Made by a program: the position numbers and the translations under genes
Part shown: in pieces, positions 33,291 through 46,564 of the stretch
Layout of the letters: each line of letters opens with the position of its first letter
How positions within the stretch are numbered: the stretch's first letter is position 1
From: Salvator merianae
Taxonomy: Eukaryota; Chordata; Lepidosauria; Squamata; Teiidae
Assembly (NCBI GenBank): GCA_003586115.2
Contig: QVOM02000074.1
Span: 3,130,138 to 3,194,137, forward strand
DNA length: 64,000 nucleotides
Direction: 5' to 3'
The notes under the pieces: generated by a model
Told to the model about the DNA's origin: nothing
Database searches by the model: none
Seen by the model: the letters and a program-made list of their open reading frames with translations, nothing else

Positions 33291-34008
33291 TTTTTAAAAA
33301 TATTTTATTGATTAAAATAAGTTAAACAAATAATAAATACACAAATCAAAATCAAGATACACAGTCTAACACATTACATCCAGTACTACCCCCACTCCCC
33401 TTCCCCTCCAGGACTCACGGCTGGCTTAAGTTCAAACCAAAAGATATCTCACATTTAAACATAGTTAATCCATTTCAAAATAAATTCTTTTTCAGGAAAC
33501 GCTTCCTCACTTACAGACTTAAACACCAAAAAGGTTATTTTTGGTTTATATCCTTCCATCCTTTTTGTACATATAAGATGAATTGATTTAACATGAGTCT
33601 CCAAATAGCTTTCCTCCAGTTATGCACAAATTACTGGCGAACTTCCATTCCTTTGCTGCCTGTTGTTGCAGACATATATCAGAAAATGAAACAGGAGCTT
33701 AGTATGATGGGGAATTCTTATTACTGATAAATCATGTGATAAATAAATTTGGGGTACAAAAGGGAATTGAACTTTGATTATTTCCTTTGTCTGCAGATGT
33801 ATCTCTTCCATTATTATTCTTTCAGATTGGACTATTGGCCAAGATATAGCTCCTAGTATTTCTTCAGGTCTCAAGAAATTAGAAAATCAGGCTAACCAAT
33901 TGGTCTGTATTGGTGTAAATTGTTCTTGAAGTTCTAATGTTTCAACTTGTTTATCTTGAATGCAACTTGAAAAACAATTTGCAGTCATTCTAATGTTTTT
34001 CCCTTACT
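33291..34008 (-). mobile_element. Possible L1-type LINE 3' end
   Basis: Reverse-complemented, the left edge ends in AATAAAATATTTTTAAAAA, like the A-rich end of an L1 with an AATAAA signal. The minus-strand frame at 33874-33620 (EEILGAISWPIVQSERIIM, LLFHFLIYVCNNRQQ) may be ORF2 C-terminal sequence, but I cannot match a motif firmly. It sits between the two repeat S copies. Confidence 0.35.
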
Positions 34009-34140
34009 TTCCTGGGCAGTCCTAACCATGGGTCCATCTAGCCTGATTTTCCTTCTTCAGATAGGGACCTTCCAAAGCATCCCCCCCCCAAAAAAAAAAA
34101 ATACACTCAGGATCATTTAATCTTCAAAGTTAAGCATTGT
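34009..34140 (+). repeat. 128 bp repeat S, right copy
   Basis: Direct repeat of 33163-33290, with a C/A homopolymer expansion at 34081-34101. AAGTTAAGCATTGTTAAGATC is the part that resembles the 5S rRNA internal promoter. Confidence 0.55.
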
Positions 34141-34335
34141 TAAGATCACCTTGGGCTCCTGTGAGAATCCACACACTGATCTATGACCACATTAAATTCA
34201 TTCATTCACACAGTGGTTTCTGGAGAAATGCAGATTTAGGAACACAAGTTGTCAGTCTCAAAAGTGCAACTTCAATTGCTGTTTGTTAATGATTTTATTG
34301 TTTTAAGAGCTTTCTGTCCCAAGAAAGTGGAGGGG

Positions 34336-34375
<40 letters not shown>

Positions 34376-37300
34376 TTTTTCTTTCATTGCTGGAAAAGGA
34401 AAATGCCAGCAAGTTACCAGCATCACAGCTAGATCACCAACAGCCCCAATGCCATGTTGGAGCTCTGGTGATCTATGAACCACTCAATTTAATGTAAAAA
34501 TAGTGAAACAATTGTCCCAGGTAGCTGACAAGGAGGGACATTAGTCCCAGAAATGCCTTTTAGTCTTGTCACCATTTTCTTCTGTTTAAAATCAAAGTTG
34601 TGTGTGGCACATACCTTGTTCTGCAGCTTTCAGGTGCAATGGAGTAAAGTGTCTACTGCCAGTATTGAGGTAAGTGTTAACTGACAATCCAGACAGCTTC
34701 TGTACATGAAATAGAGAGGCACCAGTTTGGCCTTTGCCTCAGTCAGGAAATATCTTGCACTGGCACTAGCCCAGTGAGTTCTGTAGATAGAGAAACCCTG
34801 GCTAGAATCTAGTGTGTAGTTTAGATGTGTGTTGGAAAAATACTTGTAGCTAGTAAATTGATCACTAACATATGCCAGTATCTTAAGTTTTGTGCAACTG
34901 TTTTTTATACAGAGAATTTCTCTCTACATCTTTCTCGCTCAACTGCACACTAAGAAGTCTGTTTTGTGGCAGATTTCCATCACTCATAGCTCGGAAAAGG
35001 TGACTGAGACAAAGGACTGTCTTTGAATGCTGAATTTAGTGGAAGTTATGCAGTGCACATCCCACACAAAACTCTGGAAACTACACACACCCCTCAGAGC
35101 CTCTTTTGATCTATTTCCTGGACTCTTCTTTCTCACAGTTCAACTAATCTTTTCCTCTGTCATTGTTAGCTAATTTACTGTGGAAAGTATTCACATGCTA
35201 ATGTTCTCCATGCCCTGCCCTTCCAAAAACAACACATACCCACCCAAGATAACTAGGAATATTTGCTGTAAATTGTTAGTTTAAAGGTTGGATTCCTGTC
35301 CTCTGACAGGCAGGTGTCCTGAAGCATCCGTCTTTGAAATGGCAGGATGTGTTATAATCAGCAGTGTGACACAACAAATTAAAATCATAAAGTCTAACTT
35401 TTGTGCATGTACAAATACCCGTGGCACATAATGGCCAATTGACCTGACAACTCCGCAAGCAGTTTTAATAGTGGTAGCCAGTGACTATTGCACCTGATAA
35501 AGTGAAAGTCAAGGCAGCTGAAAGGACAAGGGACCACAATAGGAAAAGCTAATGGTAGGTGAGACTCCACAGGGTTGCAATCTTTGCAAAATTACATGAA
35601 AACTGACTCCACATAGCAGAGCACATTATCCGCACAAGTCAATCGAGAACGGAAACATGTATGATGAAGAAAGGGAGAGTGGACTCGCTCTCACAGCTGT
35701 TGGTGTGATTGGGCATTGACCATTTTGTTCTTATGAAGCAGTCCCTGCTCAAATTTGATGCATAAAATAAAACTACCCTTAGGAAATCTGCACTACAAAT
35801 TGCACAGGATCACTATTTGTATAATTTTCATCATCTGTTTTAAACCTCTCGTATTTTTCAGATTTTCGGAGCAAGACAGAAGAAAATAGAAATTTCCAAG
35901 AACTTCCTGACAGTCTCCACTACACAAAAATCAAGTATACAGTAACTTTTTGCTTGATCACAATTACAGAGGTTTAATTATGAAGTTTTTCAATTATTCT
36001 GTCAAGATAATAAAAGAAGAAAAAAACACGATCCCTAAAAAACAAATTCCAATAGTAATTCTTTTTCACAGTGGGTAGTAACCGGGGGGCGGGGGGGAGG
36101 AGAAACCATAGAAGAGTGAAAGTACAATTCTGTAGAGGCAATGGGGCTACTATATAGAAATGGGACCCTTTGAAATTACTACAATAATCTAGTAGCTGAT
36201 GGAAAATAAATTACTTGTCTGCGGGGTTAAGTTCTATATCTGCCCCTTGATACCATCACCACCACTGCCACCATCTAAGCCTATTGTCAACAAAACCTAT
36301 TTCAATAGCAGTGCTTTAGACAAATAGCAAATAGCAAATCGTGTGCAAGGATTGCAATGGTTAAAAAAATGTTTGGAAAAAATTAACCAAGAACCACACA
36401 GCTGTCGATGAGTTATAGAAGAGCCTGCAGGAAGGGGATTCCCAAGATCTGGCACACGTTGTTTCAGTCTACATTAGAGTTTGTCATTATTGGCACAAGC
36501 ACACCCAAAAAAACCCTTTCTAGGCATTATTTTCGGATCAGTGTTGGTGAGAAAGTAAATTTAATCCACATCCACGTCAGACGGCTGAAGGAGAACTACC
36601 CTTTTTTAGTGTCTGGCAAAATTAGATCCAGCATAATGGGGGAGGGGGGCAGGGAAGGTGAAAAGAGCCTCAGGAGAGAACAATGTAGATGATATCCTTA
36701 CAGAACTATTTAAGCTGAATGTAAACCTGACTAATAACGTTAGCAGGAACTCCCTGTTACCCATTGTGCTTTATTTATATTGCAGATTCTGACGTCCTTC
36801 CAGGCACTGACTCATGGCACACAGCGACTTACTTATGACAAGGCAATATGACTTACTTCACTGAAAAGGACTGACATCACAATTACCACCCTCTGTTCCT
36901 TATTTCATACAAGTTTGGTCTCAGAAAGTAAAACTGTAATGTTTGGTCTAGCTGAAAGACCTTCGATCTCATGTGCCTTGCTAGCAGGGTGGTATTGAAA
37001 GCATGAGCAGAAGAAACTCCAAACCTTCTTGCCTGACATTGCTTTCTCTGGCAATACTAGCATATCTCTGCACCATAGATGATGCTTATGGCTACATAAG
37101 GATGTGCTAACACTGAACTCTAGACAGGGGTGGTATTGGCTGAAAGTGGCCTTCCAAGTGTTACTTAGCACTGTAACTGGCCATCCTCTTGCACTGCAAC
37201 ATGTTAGCCATCCCTTGCCCTCAAGAGATCTGGCATTCGAGGAACAAAACAAGGGAATCAGTATTGTGCTAAAATCTTTTTTGTTTAAAGAGGGAAATAG

Positions 37301-37520
37301 AGAGGAAGAAGTCCATGCTATATAGCTGCAAAAAGTTTTAAAAGTCAGAGCTGAATTGGATGAGATATGAGAGATCCTTGATAGGATATCGTATCACTTT
37401 GTAAGCACTGAGTTGGCAAGGGGACTGTGGACTATTTTGTCTTGCTGCAGGAAAACCAGAATGAGAGCATTCTAGCAGAGGGATTTACAAACTTTACTTT
37501 AAAATATTCTGTGGAGAAAT
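34141..37520. other. Unassigned DNA
   Basis: No supported gene or family repeat, apart from the TTTC microsatellite. Confidence 0.5.
34336..34384. repeat. (TTTC)n microsatellite
   Basis: About eleven TTTC units ending in a T run. Confidence 0.97.
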
Positions 37521-37547
37521 CACACACACACACACACACACACACAC
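37521..37547. repeat. (CA)n microsatellite
   Basis: About 13 uninterrupted CA units. Confidence 0.97.
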
Positions 37548-39470
37548 CTGATAACTGTTTTCATTATTGAAGTTCTATTGAAATTTTCCCGCCTGTTAGT
37601 TAGTCCTTACAAATATTTTACATTTGAAATATTTACCATTTCCTTTGTCATCAGAACTTTTTCTTAATTTTGCTAGACTGTAAGGCTGCTTCCACACCAC
37701 ATGCCTTGGTGCACTCGATCCAGGCCAAGACTGGAGTGGCAGATAGCGTCATGTACCAACGGCTGCCTGCTCTACTGTAGTCCTGTCCCAGCCTAACTCT
37801 GCAACAGGAACGAAAGCACCCAAATGTCCTAAGTTGCAGACTGGAGCGATTACTGTGCTGCGCAAAAAATGGTCCACTTGAGTTGGGGCAGTGAAATGAT
37901 GCTGGGCCCCACATGCTGTTTGGACTGGTTTAGGTATTTCCATGGACTGCGGGAAATGCTCAGGAAACTGCTTTAAAGCAGTCTCCCGACAGCACACTCT
38001 GCAGAGCCATTTTTGCACTGGGGAATGGGCTGTGAGGCCAGTGCATTCCTCTGTGTGGCCAGTGCAGACTTCCAAGGCAGCTGGAACTATCACATTCCCC
38101 CAACCTTATTTTCACCAGGCAAATGTTGTAGAGGGAGTCCACACCTAGTGGTTTTAATGGCTTCACCTCCCTTTGTTGATTACTATCCACAGTGAGCACA
38201 CACATGCATTTCTTCAGAGATCCAGATCCAAGCAGAAGGCTGGGTTTCCAGAGCACCCACTGTCATAACACAATCCACTGTGCTGGAAGCAATGGCTGTC
38301 CGTGATCTGTGCCTCCAGTGTGCAATCATGGCTTGTTCTCTGCATCAGTTATCATCTTTGTGGTAAGCCTCTGAAGGAACAGGGTGCAACAGTGCAGGTG
38401 AAGCCTGTTTTGAGTGGAATAAAGTAGATCTACTGCTTATTGTAAATTCAGTACAGTAGCAGTTGCACACGTGACTTATGTTCAGTTCCCTTTAATTATT
38501 ATAATTATTTCATGCCCATGCGACTTTTCACATAACCTTCTACCAAGCCTGGTATCTACATAACTGGATAAATGTCAGTCCAGTTTTCCATTTTATTAAG
38601 GTCACTGTTTTAATACAGTGTATATCTTTGTATTATCTGAAAATCTAATAAGCATTCAAGATTCTGTCTAGCCTAGTATGCAGTTTCCACCATGGCATAA
38701 CAGGTACCTCTGGGAATTTTGAAGCAGGACATGAAGACAATAACCTTGTGCTGCTCTGCAGTAGCTTTTGTGACTAACTATCATGACTCACACCCACTTC
38801 CACCTTCTAAGAACTTATCTGATTTGCCTTTATAGTTCACAAAATCAGGTATTTTCTTCCATTATGTGGAAGCAAATTACATAGTTAAAATATGCTCTTA
38901 GGGTTTTTTTCTCTTTTCCTTTTTGCCTGTTTCAAATCTTCAGCATCAAAACTTATTGGATGACGCCACTGGCTGTATTACTCTTTGAATTACTTGAGTG
39001 TCTTTTTCAGGCATTTCCATCAATCTATGATTTTTTGTGTGTGACTTTCTACCAAAGTTTTTGCTGCTGCAACTTTATTGACTTTTTTTTTTTCATTTGA
39101 AACCTTGCAATAGCTCATGTTTCTTCCTCCTCAACTACCATAGAAATATGGGGTATTTGTCATGAGGAGTTTACAGTGCGTGAGTGAAGAAGGATTAGGA
39201 GTCTTCAAGCCCTTTGCCCCATGAGGACTTGAATAGACTAAGGGGCTTCCTGCACTGAAAGGCCCTTGATCAGAATCAGTGGGTCTGGTACAGTCAGATC
39301 CATTTATTCCAACCACGAAAAGGCATGGACTGGATCAGTGCTGTCGGCATGACATCACTAGCCCAGATCAGCTCATACCGTGGCCTTACAGCACGCAGGA
39401 AATTCAAGATGGGGCTGCGATGCCTCCTAGGGCTAGGAACATAAGTTCCTACCCTCAAAGCTTCTGTACA
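37548..39470. other. Unassigned DNA
   Basis: No supported gene. 37683-38290 has a slightly higher GC content and overlapping short frames on both strands, without domains. Confidence 0.5.
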
Positions 39471-39747
39471 TAAGAACATAAGAGCAGCCTTGCTGGATCA
39501 GGCCATGGCCCATCTAGTCCAGCAGCCTGTCTGTTTCATACAGTGGGCCACCAATTGCTTCTGGGCATTCTCAAGCAGAATAAAAGGCAAAACCTTCACC
39601 TGCTCTTGACTCCCTGAAAATGGCCTTTAGAGGTATCTTTCCTGTCTTTCCAACCTGGAGGCAGTACCTAGGTATCCATTCCAGTAGCCATTGATACACC
39701 TGCCCTCCATGAATCTGTCCAAACCACTCTTAAAGCTATCCAGGCTG

Positions 39748-39991
39748 CAGTGGCGGGTCGCCCCAGGCGGCGCGTTGCGCAGGGCGGCCCAAGCAGCCAG
39801 GTCCTTTTCTGCCCGCCTGGCGCACCAGAGTGCAAGCGTGAGCGCAAAGGAGAGTGCCGTGCCCACCCGCCCACCCGTCGGTCGTTGGGGCGGCGGCGGG
39901 GGGGGGAGATGGCTGCAGGGCAGGGCGCCCTCGCTCGCGCTCCTCTGCCGCCGCTTCGCCCCGGGCAGCAAAACATTTAGCTACACCGCTG
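39748..39991. mobile_element. Small CAGTGGCG-type hAT MITE (244 bp)
   Basis: The ends are CAGTGGCGGGTCGC and, inverted, CAGCGGTGTAGC. The 8 bp flanks are CCAGGCTG (39740-39747) and CCAGGTTG (39992-39999), with one mismatch. It is GC-rich and non-coding. The terminal CAGTGGCG resembles hAT-G at 26128, but the inside differs. The C/G-rich frames across it are artefacts. Confidence 0.85.
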
Positions 39992-40102
39992 CCAGGTTGA
40001 TTATTGTCACCACCTCTTCTGGTAATAAATTCCATGGGTCGATGACCCTCTGGGTGAAAAAGGACTTCCCCTTGTCAGTTCTAATTTTCCTACCCATCAG
40101 CT

Positions 40103-41000
40103 TCATAGAGTGTTCCCTGGTCCTACTGTTGTATGATAGAGAAAGAATTTTTGTTTAGCCACCTTTTCCATACTGTACATGATTTTATATACTTCAATCA
40201 AGTCTCCTTTTAAATGCCGTTTTTCATGGCTGAAGAGGCCAAGACATTGCAGCCTGATTTCAAAAGAAAGGTGTTCCAGACCCTTGATCATTCTGGTTGC
40301 CCTTTTCTGCACCTTCTCCAGTTCCACAATATCTTTTCTGAGGTGAGGTGACCAGAATTGTACACAATATTCCAAGTGTGGTCTCACCATAGATTTATAA
40401 AGAGGCACAGTGACACTTGCTGACTTGTTTTCTGTTCCCTTCCTAATTACCCCTAGCATTTACTTTGTCTTTTTCACTGTTGCTGCACACTGGTTTGACA
40501 CCTTCATTGAGCTGTCAACTAGAATCCCAAGATTATTTTCCTAGTCTGCCACAGAAAGCTCAACTCCCATCAGTTTATAGGTGTAACTGTGGTTCTTTGC
40601 CCCATTGTGCATCACTTTGCGCTTGCTGAGATTGAAGTGCATTTGCCACTTCGTTGCCCACTCACCCAATGTCAAGAGATCCCTCTGGAGCTCTTTACAA
40701 TCACTTTCAGGTTTTACTACCCTGAACAATTTAGTGTCATCAGCAAACTTTGCTAACTCACTACTTACCCCTGTGTCTAAATCATTTATGAATAAATTAA
40801 AAAGCAGGGATCCTAATACTGAACTTTGCAATACCGCACTTTTCACCTCTTTCAACTCTGAGAACCGATCATATATTTCTACTTTCTGTTTCCTGTCCTT
40901 AAGCCAGTTACCAATCCAAGACAGGACCTGTCCTCTTATTCCATGACTGCTGAGTTTATTCAGGAGCCTTTGATGAGGGACTTTGTTTAGAGCCTTCTGG
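40103..41000 (-). pseudogene. CR1 A3 ORF2 remnant (RT and C-terminus)
   Basis: This is part of a LINE reverse transcriptase. 41000-40541 covers RT after motif A, including SAVLQSSVLGSLLFNLFIN (family PQGSVLG) and FADDTK with both catalytic Asp residues. 40459-40103 covers the region after the thumb. A break near 40460-40540 shifts the frame. It is similar to A4 but more decayed. Confidence 0.85.
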
Positions 41001-41582
41001 GAATGGCACGCCACTGAAATGTTTTCCTCAGTAGTCCAGAACATGGGAGGCGCATCTTCTGCACACCTCCTGTGTTCTGGATCAGACCTTCTGGTACACA
41101 ATTAGACACGTTTAGTTGTGTCTACCGGTGATACTGAACAGAGCCTTCCTAATCTGGATCACACTCCGTCTAATGCAGATGGAGCATTCCAGCAGGGAGC
41201 ATGGCCTCGCAGATCCATATTAACGTGTGGATCTATGAGGCCCAGGAGCTTCCTATGTGGGCCCTTGTTCTTGACTAAAGGTAAGTGCAGAAAGGGGTTT
41301 TGATACCCCTGGATTACAATTTATCCCAGGGAATGCTGACCTACCTTTTGATGTTCAGTGCTGACAGGATTATCTTAACAGCAGTGGGACATCCAAGGTC
41401 ACTGGCTGAAGGGAAACTTGCTGCGTCTCCTTGTGATTCAGCCTTTGGGATGCTTCCATAGTACAATTTGCCATTATATATGTCCAGCCTGCAACAATTT
41501 GATAGGATTGTAGGGTCTGTGCTAGTGGATAATTTTATAGCAACTTAACCTCTTGTGGGGTTCTGTCAGTATGAGTATGGCT
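41001..41582. other. Unassigned DNA
   Basis: Nothing recognised between the CR1 A3 truncation point and repeat R copy 2. Confidence 0.5.
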
Positions 41583-41951
41583 GTATGCAGCTAAACTATA
41601 GTCATGGAACATGATAAGTAGCTGTAGTTAGCTTGCAAACTACAGATGGGGAATATGGGAATGTTTGGATAAATGGCGATTGTTACACTGTATTTTATGA
41701 CTTGCAGTACTTCAAGGATGCCAGATGGATGAGATCATGGCTGTGGAATATTGTTATGTTAAGGATGACACGAGAATCTTTGATGTGAAAGGAGGGGGAG
41801 GTGAATGCTGGGTATTTCTGTACTTGGTACAACGGAAGGGCTGCTTTCTGCAGGTGTAAGTCTAACCTTACCATGTCCATCTGAATAAAGGATATCTGTT
41901 CAGCATGAAAGAATTCTTTATTTCTGGCCTGGAATGGGTAGAATATCACAC
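41583..41951 (+). repeat. Interspersed repeat R, copy 2 (possible solo LTR)
   Basis: Homologous over its length to 18749-19112 in the same orientation. It shares the GTGTAAGTCTAACCT block, CTGAATAAAGGA (AATAAA at 41884-41889), TTCAGCATGAA and a TTTATTTCTGGCCTGG end. A small insertion or deletion lies around GGATGACACGAGAATC. Confidence 0.6.
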
Positions 41952-42211
41952 TACACAAGTTACGTTTCAAGATCTACAACACTGACCAGACCTTCATAAC
42001 AATTGGAAGCCCAGCAGTTGTGCTTTTTCCTTTGCAGCTGCCATCTTCACCACTGCTGAGAACAAGTGGCCAGAGAACCAACAGGAAGTGACATGTTGGT
42101 TCTCCCTCCTCTTGTTTACTCTACTTTATCACCCACCCAAAAATAGTAAAGTGACAATACTGATCATTTCCACAGTGTAGGCTATCCCATGCCACACTGG
42201 CCTGCTTCAGG

Positions 42212-45200
42212 CATAAGAACAGAAGAGGAGCCTTGCTGGATCAGGCCATGGCCCACCTAGTCCAGCATTCTGTTTTACACAGTAGCCCACTAATTGCTTC
42301 TGGGCACTCGCAGGCAGAATAAAAGGCAAAACCTTCACCTGCTCTTGACTCCCCGCAAATGGTTTTACAGACATCCTGCCTGTCTTTCCAACCTGGAGGC
42401 GGTACCTAGGCATCCATTCAAGTAGCCATTGATACACCTGACCTCCATGAATCTGTCCAATCCCTTCTTAAAGCTGTCCAGGATGATGGCTGTCACCACC
42501 TCATCCAGTAATAAATTCCACAGACCGACGACCCTCTGGGTAAAAAAATACTTCCCCTTCTCAGTCCTAACTCTCCTACCCATCAGCTTCACAGAGTGTC
42601 CCCTGGTCCTAGTGTTGTGTGTGTGAGAGAAAAACTTCTCTTTATCCACCTTATCCATATCATGCATGATTTTATATACTTCAATCAGGTCTCCTCTTAA
42701 ACGCTGCTTTTCAAGGTTGAAGAGGCCAAGGCGTTGCAGCCTGATTTCATAAAGAAGGTGTTCCAGCCCCTTGATCATTCTGGTTGCCCTTTTTTGCACC
42801 TTCTCCAGTTCCACAATATCCTTTCTGAGGTGAGGTGACCAGAATTGTACACAATATTCCAAGTGTGGCCTCACCATAGATTTGTAAAGAGGCACGATGA
42901 CACTTGCCGACTTGTTTTCTATTCCCTTCCTTATTACCCCTAGCAGTGAATTTGCTTTTTTCACTGCCGCTGCACACTGGCTTGACACTTTCATTGAGCT
43001 GTCTATCAGAACCCCAAGATCCTTTTCCTGGTCTGTCACAGAAAGTTTGCCCCCCATCAGTTTATAGGTATAATGGGGGTTCTTTGTCCCAATGTGCATC
43101 ACTTTGCACTTGCTAAGATTGAAGTGCATTTACCACTTCATTGCCCACTCACCCAATGTCAGGAGATCCCTCTGGAGCTCTTTACAATCACTTTCAGTTT
43201 TTACTACCCTGAACAATTTAGTGTCATCAGCAAACTTTGCTAACTCACTACTTACCCCTGTGTCGAGATCATTTATGAATAAATTAAAAAGCAGGGGTCC
43301 TAATACTGAACCTTGTGGGACCACACTTTTCACCTCTTTCCATTCTGAGAACTGACCATTTATTCCTACTCTCTGTTTCCTGTCCTTAAGCCAGTTACCA
43401 AACCAGGACAGGACCTCTCCTCTTATTCCGTGACTGCTGAGTTTATTCAGGAACCTTTGATGAGGGACTTTGTCAAAAGCCTTCTGAAAGTCCAAATAGA
43501 CAATGTCAACTGGGTCCCCTTTATCCACATGTTTATTAACACTTCCAAAGAATTCTAACAAGTTGGTAAGGCATGATTTACTTTTTCAGAAGCCATGCTG
43601 ATTTTCTTTCAGCAATGCTTGCTTTTCTATGTGTTTAGTAATTTTATCCTTAATTATGGTTTTCATCACTTTACCTGGAACTGATGTTAAGCTGATTGGT
43701 CTGTAATTTCCTGGATCACCCCGTGATCCATTTTTGAAGATCGGTGTCACATTTGCCACCCTCCAGTCTTCAGGCACAGAGCCTGATTTTAGGGAAAAAC
43801 TATATATTTTGGCTAGAAGCTCAGCTATTTCACATTTGAGTTCTTTAAGAACTCTCAGATGAATGCCATCTGGTCCTGGTGATTTGTTAGCATTTACTTT
43901 ATCAAGACATGCAAGAACTTTCCCCTTGGTTACCGCTATCTGACCTACTTCTTCTGACTCCCTCCCTGAAAGGATTGATTCAGCTGCTGGCATATGCTCT
44001 CTATCCTCCTCAGTAAAAACAGAGGCAAAAAATTCATTTGGCCTTTCTGCAATCTCTGTGTCCTCTGTAATTATCCCCTTCTGTTCATTATGATCTAGTG
44101 GTCCAACTGCTTTTCTTGTTGGATTCCTACTTCTGATATACTTAAAGAATTCCTTGTTATTTCTCTTGATGTTCTTAGCAATATGCTCCTCAAAGTTCTT
44201 CTTAGCATTCCTAATTGCTGCCTTGCATTTGTACTGCCAGAGTTTGTGTTCTTTCCTGTTCTCCTCATTAGGACAAGCTTTCCATTTTCTGAATGCTCTT
44301 TCTTTGCTTTTAATGACTTTCCTTAATGCATTTGTAAGCCACACCGGTGTCCTCTTGGACTTGGCAGTTCCTTTCCTCCTTTTAGGTATGCATTCTAACT
44401 GAGCCTCCATTAGTGTGTTTTTAAATAGTTTCCAAGCATTTTGGAGTGATTGAACTCTTCTAACCTTCCCTTTCAATTTTCTTTTTACCAGTTTTCTCAT
44501 TTTAGAGAAATTTCCCTTATGAAAGTTTAAGGTTTCCGTGTTCGATTGTGTCAACAACATAGCATCTGTATTTAAATTGAAGGTTATCATATTGTGATCA
44601 CTGTTCCCTATCGGATTAGTTACAGTGACATTTTCTACTAGATCCTGTGTATTACTTAGGATCAAGTCCAGGATTCCCTTTCCCCTGGTTGGTTCCACAA
44701 CCAGCTGCTCAAGAGAACAGTCATTTACCATGTCTAGGAATTTTATCTCCCTCTCATGAGTTGAATAAGAGTTCACCCAGTCTATGTGGGGGTAGTTGAA
44801 GTCTCGCATTATAACTGCCCTTCCCTTTTTTTGATGCCTCCATGACCTCGTTTTCCAATTGCTGGTCTTCTTCATGAGTTGGTTGGGAGGGCAATAGCAT
44901 GTCCCTAACGTTAAACTTGTTTTCTGACCTTGTATTGTTACCCATAATGTTTCTATGGATGGGTCTGTTTTATCTGGAAGTTCCAGTTCATAAGATTCTA
45001 TCTCTTCCTTAACGTATAAGGCTACACCACCTCCAATTCGCCCTTTCCGGTACAGTTTGTAACCTGGGATCACTGTATCCCATTGGTTTTCATCAGTCCA
45101 CCAGGTTTCAGTAATGGCAATAATATCAATATTTTTATCCATCACTAAACATTCCAGCTCCCCTATTTTGGCTCGGAGGCTTCTGATATTTGCATACAGG

Positions 45201-45432
45201 CATTTGTATGCACTCTTCTGTTGAAAGTACTGCCGTTTAAGATCATGTGCAATCATCGACTGCTTCTTGCCTCTTTTTACTTGAATACTACTGACTATTT
45301 TCCCACTCTGCTCACTAAACTGTGCACTTTCATGAACCGGATGCTGCCCAGCTCCTATCACCTTTCCCCTAGGGATTAGTTTAAAAGCTGCTCTGCAACC
45401 TTTTTCATATCAAGCGCCAGCAGTCTGGTTCC
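42212..45432 (-). mobile_element. CR1-clade LINE copy A4, nearly complete ORF2
   Basis: This is the best-preserved family A LINE. The 3' tail (CATAAGAACAGAAGAGG) is at 42212. About 150 bp of 3' UTR precede the ORF2 stop at 42365. ORF2 extends to 45361 and the copy continues about 70 bp into the end of ORF1 before truncation near 45432. No foreign insertion is present. Confidence 0.95.
42365..45361 (-). pseudogene. CR1 A4 ORF2 (endonuclease-RT), one frame with two stops
   Basis: This is the ORF2 polyprotein of a CR1 LINE: an endonuclease that nicks the target and an RT that copies the RNA. One frame of 999 codons runs 45361 to 42365. Endonuclease motifs in order: AITETWW, RDFNYPHIDW (family GDFNYP, so Gly is Arg) and SDHNMITF. 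RT follows: SPGPDGIHLRVLKEL, PGNYRPISLTSVPGKV, VYLDFQKAFDKVPH (motif A), PQGSVLGPLLFNLFINDL and FADDTKLF with both catalytic Asp. Stops are TGA at 43586-43588 (codon 592) and TAA at 43130-43132 (codon 744). The length is near the usual size of CR1 ORF2. There are no frameshifts, so it is a recent copy. Confidence 0.95.
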
Positions 45433-46525
45433 ATCTTGGCCTATGATGGACCCGGGTACTGCTGCTTCAAGGGCTGTCTGGGAGCTTCAGACACCAGGAA
45501 TGAAAGTTACAAGCCTGCAAAGTTGCTGGCCAAGGCTGTTTTGGTTGGTTTCCCAGAAATGGCACATTTCCAGTGCTACTTCTGGGTGCCCAGCAAAATA
45601 GCAACGGGCATGATATATCGGACTATGGCCCATTTCGCATTTGGAGTGGACTACAATGCCATTCTCACACCATAATCTGCTTCAATGCCTCATCTAGTGC
45701 AGGTGCACCTGCCTACTGGGAAACCTCCCAGTAAGTCCATTCTGTTGTCCAGATGAGGCATTCTAGGGATCTTCCTGGATTCGTCTTACTGACCCAGTGC
45801 AGACGCAGGCAGTTGTTAATATTTGCATTAGGAAAGGCTTGTCCAAAGTTATTTCAATTTCAGTACAGTGAATTGGGGGATGAGATGGCTCCAATTCAAG
45901 AGAATTTATCAAAAACAGTGACTGCCTTACAAATAAACCAGTGACTGGTTGGCCTAATCTTCAATCACTCTAGCCATTGCATTCCCGGCAGCTCCCATTA
46001 TCTTACACTCGTTTAGTGAAAGATGTGCTGGGAGTGTGTGAATTTCCCACATCAGTTCTGCTTTCCTGTCTTTCAAACGACATCCACACAGTCCCTGGAG
46101 ACTGCACCAGATGTGTTCTGGGTCCACAGAATCCCCATTCCAATACATTCCCCCAAGAAGCATAGCCTCTCAGGGGATGTGCTGGCTGCATGAACCCTGT
46201 GACACTGCATTTGGAAGACACCTACTAGTATATCATTTAGGCACCTAAGTGTTCGCTGTATTCTGTATTTGTATTGGATTTGAAGATGTATTCAAAATTT
46301 TAACTTTGAATTTAAAAAAAAAGGCATTGATTGAAGATCCTATTTCTTCACTCATTTCCTTGCGTGTATCCTTTGTCCAGCCACAGTTTTTAATATCATC
46401 TTCTTATATTGTTTTGCATTGATTTTAGTATGTTTTTAACCTTGTTTTAAATATATATGTAAACCACCTTGATTTTTTAAAAAAATACGAAACCATATAT
46501 AAATGTGATAGATAGATAGATAGAT

Positions 46526-46564
<39 letters not shown>

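Larger units (their letters stand above)
39471..41000 (-). mobile_element. CR1-clade LINE copy A3, 5'-truncated, with small hAT insertion
   Basis: The tail ACATAAGAACATAAGAG at 39472 starts the 3' end. Minus-strand pieces read ORF2: 40459-40103 is the C-terminal region ([20 protein letters not shown]), and 41101-40541 is RT with VLGSLLFNLFINDLDTG and the catalytic KFADDTKLF. Homology stops near 41000, inside RT motif A. A 244 bp hAT element (39748-39991) interrupts the C-terminal coding part. Stops and frame changes make it inactive. Confidence 0.9.
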
